DNA of 10,869 bases from Cochliopodium minus (lineage: Eukaryota > Discosea > Himatismenida > Cochliopodiidae), in NCBI GenBank assembly GCA_024220525.1, contig JAMYWO010000652.1:1-10869 (forward strand), written 5' to 3'. The notes beneath the pieces are model-generated. The model worked only from the letters and a program-made list of their open reading frames with translations. It did not search any database and was not told the origin of the DNA. Position 1 is the first letter of the stretch. Each line of letters begins with the position of its first letter. This document shows, piece after piece, positions 7,216 through 10,869 of this stretch. The position numbers and the translations under genes are program-made.

Positions 7216-10200
7216 ATGAACAGTATGGATAACCAGAAGATTGACAATGAAAAGATTGAAATCAATGAAAAATTTGATATAGAAAAAGAAAAAACAAAAT
7301 TAGAAGATATTTTAAACGGTAAATTAAAATTTCAATAAAATAATTTTTAAAAAAGGGATTTGATCACCTTGTTTATATTTCCCTTTATATATATTGGTTA
7401 ATTTATTTGTGCTGAATAATAAAGATGTGAGAAGTATCAAAAAGGATTCGCAAGATGTGAGTGAATCAAGATTATGGAATATACTCCAAAAATTAGAAGA
7501 AAGTTTAATAGAAACACAGGAAGGGAATGAATCCTTCAAACAATTAGAAAATTTAAAAATTCAAATAAAACAAGAATTATTGCCCTTATTGACTCTTATC
7601 AAATCGAATGATAATGAAGATGAAAATCAGGAAAATGAAAATAAGGTCTTCATTTCTTTACCATTGCTCACAATTTCTTCTTTATTTTTTATTTTTTATA
7701 TTTTTAAATTTATAATTTTGAAGAATGAGATTGCATGTTTTGATGAAAATTTTAGATTGAAACTGTCAAATCATTTTCCTCTTCTTGTAGAAAGATCATC
7801 AAGAACAAACATTGCCCAAATTGTTTCCATCATTGGTATTCTTTCTCCCCCCATACTTTAATCTTTCTGCAACAAACAGATTAACCAACTCTTTAAAAAT
7901 TTATTTTTTACAAAAAAAAAACAGGGGATACACATTCTGGTAAATGACATTTTTTATTTTTTAATCAACTATATTTTTTATTTTTAAATAATCAAAGATA
8001 TTTTTAATTAAATTATTTTTTATTTTTTTAAAAACTAAAATTTATTTATAAATTCTTTGAATATAAATTTTCATTTTTTATATAATAGGAAAAACAACAA
8101 CATTGAGATCATTAATAGAAACATCAAACATACCCATTGCAAAACCTAAAGAAAATGCTCCCACCACCTCCAATGTTAATGGTATTCCCTTTTTTTTCAT
8201 TTCAAAAATAATTTTAAATTTTTTTAAAATTATAAATTTTTTTTTATTTTTCATTTTTTATTTTAGCATATGATTCACCTAATAATTTTAGTTCTGAAAT
8301 GGGAAGTATCCGTTTTCTCGATTTTGAAGGAGGTAAAAAAAAAAAATAATATTTTTAAAAAATAAAATAAAAAATAAAAAATATTAAAAAAATAAAAAAT
8401 AAAAAAAACATTCCTCTCTTTAAATTTAATTTCCTTACAAACAATTATTTTATTTTATTCATTTACATATTATTTTATTTTATTTTATTTTATCAGAAAT
8501 TATTTTTAAAATTTTTTTTTCTGTTTAAAATAGAGAATGGAGGAAAACCACCAACTACATTGGCTGCCAAAATGTTTTCTGTATTTGAATCAATAGGTAA
8601 AATAATTCCAATATTTTTTATTAAATTTTATTTTTTATTAAATATTTTTTATAATATTTTTTACATTTTTGATTTTTGATTTTTATTTTATTTATTTTTT
8701 TATTTTTTTTTCCATTTAATTATTTAAATTTTTATTTTATTTATTTTTCATTTTAATATTTTTTATTTTATTGATTTTTAATCAACATTATTTTTAAAAT
8801 TTTGTTTATTTTATAAATTTTTTTTAAATTTTTTTTTGAATAGGAATAATAGAATATCAAAGTAAAAGAAGGGAGGCAGTGGCAAAGAGTTTGGCAAGGT
8901 TGGCATTTGTGGTGAGTGACGTGATAATATTTATTTGGAATGAAAGTTTTGCAAATCATTCTTATTTGGAACGTGTTAAAAAGTTGGTACATCAATCCAC
9001 TGACGACATCGATTCTGCCTACTCCCCTTCCCTCATCCTCGTTTACAACAAATCTTCTCTTGGTATGAAAATCATTTTTATTTCTTTTTCATTATTTTCT
9101 TTTAATTTTTTTATTTTTTTATCCAATTTTTATTTTTATTCATAGTTTTTTATTCTATTTTTTAATATTATTTTTAATATTATTTTTAATATTATTTTTC
9201 TTTTTCATATTTTATTTTTGATTTTTGATTTTTTATTTCTTTTTATGTTTTTGATTTTTATTTTTTCTTTATTTATATTTATTTTTATTTTTATTTTTTT
9301 TATCAAATATTTATTCATGATTTTTTATTTTATTTTTTAATATTATTTTTAATATTATTTTTAATATTATTTTTCTTTTTCACATTTTATTTTTGATTTT
9401 TATATTTATATTAATTTTTTTATTTTTTTTTTATTTTTATGATTTTTTTGTCCAAACTATTTTTTGAAAGTTATTTTTTTCTTTATTTATTATTCAATAT
9501 TTCATATTTTTGATAATATTGTGAATGTTTTATTTTAATAATAATTTATATTTTTATTTTTATTATTATTTTCATTTAAGTTATTTTTATTATTAAATGT
9601 TTTATTTTATTTTTTAAATTTCTAATTTAAATAATTTTTTAATTTTTATTAGATGACGAAATGGACGTGGAAGTTTGCACGAAGAATTTTTTCGAAAATG
9701 AGGAAAACAAAGTGGTAAAAGAAATGTACCAAAACGTCAAATGCATCTGCCTCCCCCACACCGACCAAATGAAAAAAATCAAAGGAATTGGTGGTCAAAA
9801 AACTATGTAAAAATAAATAATTTTTTTTTAATTTTAATTTATCTTTTATTTTTATTTTTATTTATTTTTTTATTTTAATTTAATTAATTTTTTTAATTCT
9901 ATTTTTTATATTTTTTAATTTTAATTTTTAATTTAATTTATTTATTTATTAGGTTCATAGATGGAGAGGAGATATACAATTTACAAATAGAAAAGTTGAA
10001 GGAGATGATAAAAGGGATGTTGAATGAAAGAACTCAACAAAAACAAAACATAGGTTATCTCTGCAGTGAAAAGATTTGGTGTACTCTTTTTGGAACTGTC
10101 ATTCTCAATTTCGAACAAAAACTCAGAATGGTTTAAAAAAACAAAAACTTATTTATTATTTATTATTTATTATTTATTATTTATTATTTATTATTTTTAA

Positions 10201-10760
10201 TTTATTACTTTTAAAATTATTTTTAAGAATATTTTTAAATTAATTTTTCATTTTTATTTTATTATTTTTTATTAAAAAGTTTTTGATCTTAATTTTTTTA
10301 TTTTAAAAAGGCGGAAATTTTGACAAATATCATGAGACCCAAAAATATAATCAGTTCAAAAGCATTCATGTTTTTTCATCATGCATACAATTATTCCAAA
10401 AATTTTACAAAAGGTAATTTTTTTTTATTTTTTCATTTTTTTTTAATCATTTAATTAATTGTTTTTTTTACATTATTTTTTTTTTTATTTTCATTTTTTT
10501 TATTATTATTATATTTTTATTTTTACTTTTATTTTTAAATTAAATCATTTTTAAATGTAGAAAATTTTTTGAGGATAAGAGAAGCAGCAATTGAAAAGAT
10601 GGTGTGTTTGTATGTGGATCATTTGAGGGAGAAGCAAAAGGAAATGGACAAGTTTGTTGTGAGTGCGATGAATTCCAACCTCAACCTCTCTTTCCTCCTC
10701 CAACTCTTCAATGAACTTCTTTCTTTCATTAACAAACTCGCTCCCTGTGAAGCTGTCTAT
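7216..10760 (+). CDS. Large P-loop GTPase (GBP/VLIG-like G domain), 3'-truncated by window edge
   Basis: Proposed exons: 7216-7318, 7425-7645, 7724-7835, 7925-7939, 8089-8181, 8267-8332, 8534-8596, 8844-9062, 9653-9806, 9953-10130, 10311-10413, 10561-10760, giving 509 codons with all phases matching. The ATG at 7216 follows AAGTAAA. Residues 1-108 are a charged Glu/Lys/Asn-rich, probably helical N-terminus. The G domain follows: VSIIG-DTHSGKT (P-loop, 146-153), a Thr/Ser-rich switch I candidate (APTTSNVNAY, 174-183), G3 in FLDFEGENGG (D200, G203), a SDVIIFIWNE strand and G4 in LILVYNKSS (293-296). The Asp-x-Glu-Gly G3 followed by GG recalls guanylate-binding and VLIG-type large GTPases and related uncharacterised fungal and amoebal proteins (from memory). 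Residues after 330 are helical. The last exon could end at TAA 10773-10775, but a GT at 10761 followed by T-rich intron-like sequence to the edge suggests the gene continues. Subfamily and role are unknown. Confidence 0.8.
7646..7723 (+). other. Putative 78-nt intron with no stop codon
   Basis: Begins GTCTTC after AAG and ends TTTTGAAG; it is T-rich, a multiple of three, and open in the gene's frame. If retained it adds 26 residues of strongly hydrophobic sequence (VFISLPLLTISSLFFIFYIF and following) about 38 residues before the P-loop. Its base composition is intron-like, so splicing is favoured, but the GTC donor is not the usual GTA. Confidence 0.6.
7925..7939 (+). other. 15-nt microexon encoding the P-loop core
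   Basis: AG at 7923-7924 and GT at 7940-7941 flank this segment. It enters and leaves in phase 1, so the two glycines of GDTHSGKT (146 and 151) are both codons split by introns. It contributes Asp-Thr-His-Ser whole. Skipping it would leave the frame intact but join IIG to KTTT and destroy the nucleotide-binding loop. The perfect restoration of the Walker A motif is strong support for the model. Confidence 0.85.
8597..8843 (+). other. Extremely AT-rich 247-nt intron
   Basis: Begins GTAAAA and ends GAATAG. G+C is about 5% over 8641-8760. It is composed of TTTTTATTT-type units and holds no credible reading frame. It separates the G3 exon tail from the exon carrying G4. Confidence 0.8.
9063..9652 (+). 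other. Longest intron (590 nt) of the GTPase gene
   Basis: Starts GTATGA right after the G4 exon and ends TTTTATTAG. It is almost entirely T and A and contains the 175-base-offset duplication listed separately. No open frame or exon-like G+C rise is visible inside it. Confidence 0.75.
9137..9405. repeat. Direct duplication of about 95 nt, offset 175 nt
   Basis: Copy one (about 9137-9230) and copy two (about 9312-9405) share TATTCAT, a TTTTTTATT segment, three TTTAATATTAT units, then TTTCTTTTTCA(T/C)ATTTTATTTTTGATTTTT (in pieces). They differ at a few positions. Both lie in the 590-nt intron, so the intron probably grew by segmental duplication. Confidence 0.75.
10147..10196. repeat. TTTATTA heptamer microsatellite
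   Basis: About seven perfect copies of a 7-nt unit (TTATTTA in one register) stand near the 5' end of the intron 10131-10310. Long perfect short-unit arrays of this kind are likely to vary in length between isolates. Confidence 0.9.
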
Positions 10761-10869
10761 GTAAAAAAATTTTAATTTTATATTTATTTTTATTTTTATT
10801 TTATTTTTTATTTTATTTTTTATTTTATTTTTTATTTTTTATTTTATTTTTTATTTTTTATTTTTTATT
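10761..10869 (+). other. Probable start of an intron running off the window
   Basis: GTAAAA directly follows a complete Tyr codon, and the remaining bases are repeats of TTTTATTTTA and TTTTTATTTT type like the other introns. Read without splicing, the frame ends at TAA 10773-10775. The intron reading is preferred because of the donor and the composition. Confidence 0.65.

Noticed and set aside
7324-7539. Minus-strand 71-codon frame, and another at 8768-8995
   Set aside because: Antisense to GTPase exons and T-rich introns; no protein features.
1338-10760. A coordinated immune-type cluster (GBP-like GTPase, NUB1, thiol hydrolase)
   Set aside because: In vertebrates both NUB1 and GBPs respond to interferon, but proximity in a eukaryotic genome is weak evidence and orientations differ; no shared regulatory motif was seen.

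Overview
The window is nuclear DNA from a very AT-rich microbial eukaryote. Introns are about 90% or more A+T with long T and A runs and obey GT...AG; coding exons are clearly richer in G+C. All genes use the standard code (TAA and TGA both act as stops). One protein has a long Asn-rich linker. This fits an amoeboid or other AT-rich protist, but nothing here fixes the clade.

Layout: 1-1337 contains no gene I can establish; within it about 560-1310 has intermediate G+C and may be eroded coding sequence. 1338-3682 (+) is a ten-exon gene, assembled here by splice-site and phase logic, for a 313-residue protein with an ordered His ... Asn-Cys-Gln pattern that suggests a circularly permuted NlpC/P60-LRAT-like thiol hydrolase fold. 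3808-4753 (-) converges on it and encodes a multi-pass membrane protein of unknown function, with a 55-nt intron or a frameshift in a T run. 5010-6962 (+) is a single-exon NUB1 (NEDD8 ultimate buster 1) homologue with a ubiquitin-like domain and three UBA domains. 7216 to the right edge (+) is the 5' part of a gene with at least twelve exons for a large GTPase: P-loop GDTHSGKT, G3 DFEG and G4 NKSS are each visible only after splicing.

No operon-like logic is expected or seen. NUB1 and the membrane-protein gene share a divergent 256-bp intergenic region, while the ten-exon gene and the membrane-protein gene converge with 125 bp between stops. NUB1 links the window to ubiquitin/NEDD8 proteasome delivery; any functional tie to the GTPase or the putative thiol hydrolase is unproven.

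Most notable: two microexons (12 and 15 nt), one carrying the core of the P-loop; five consecutive symmetric phase-1 exons across the GTPase domain; and a repeated switch from G-rich to C-rich composition inside individual exons.
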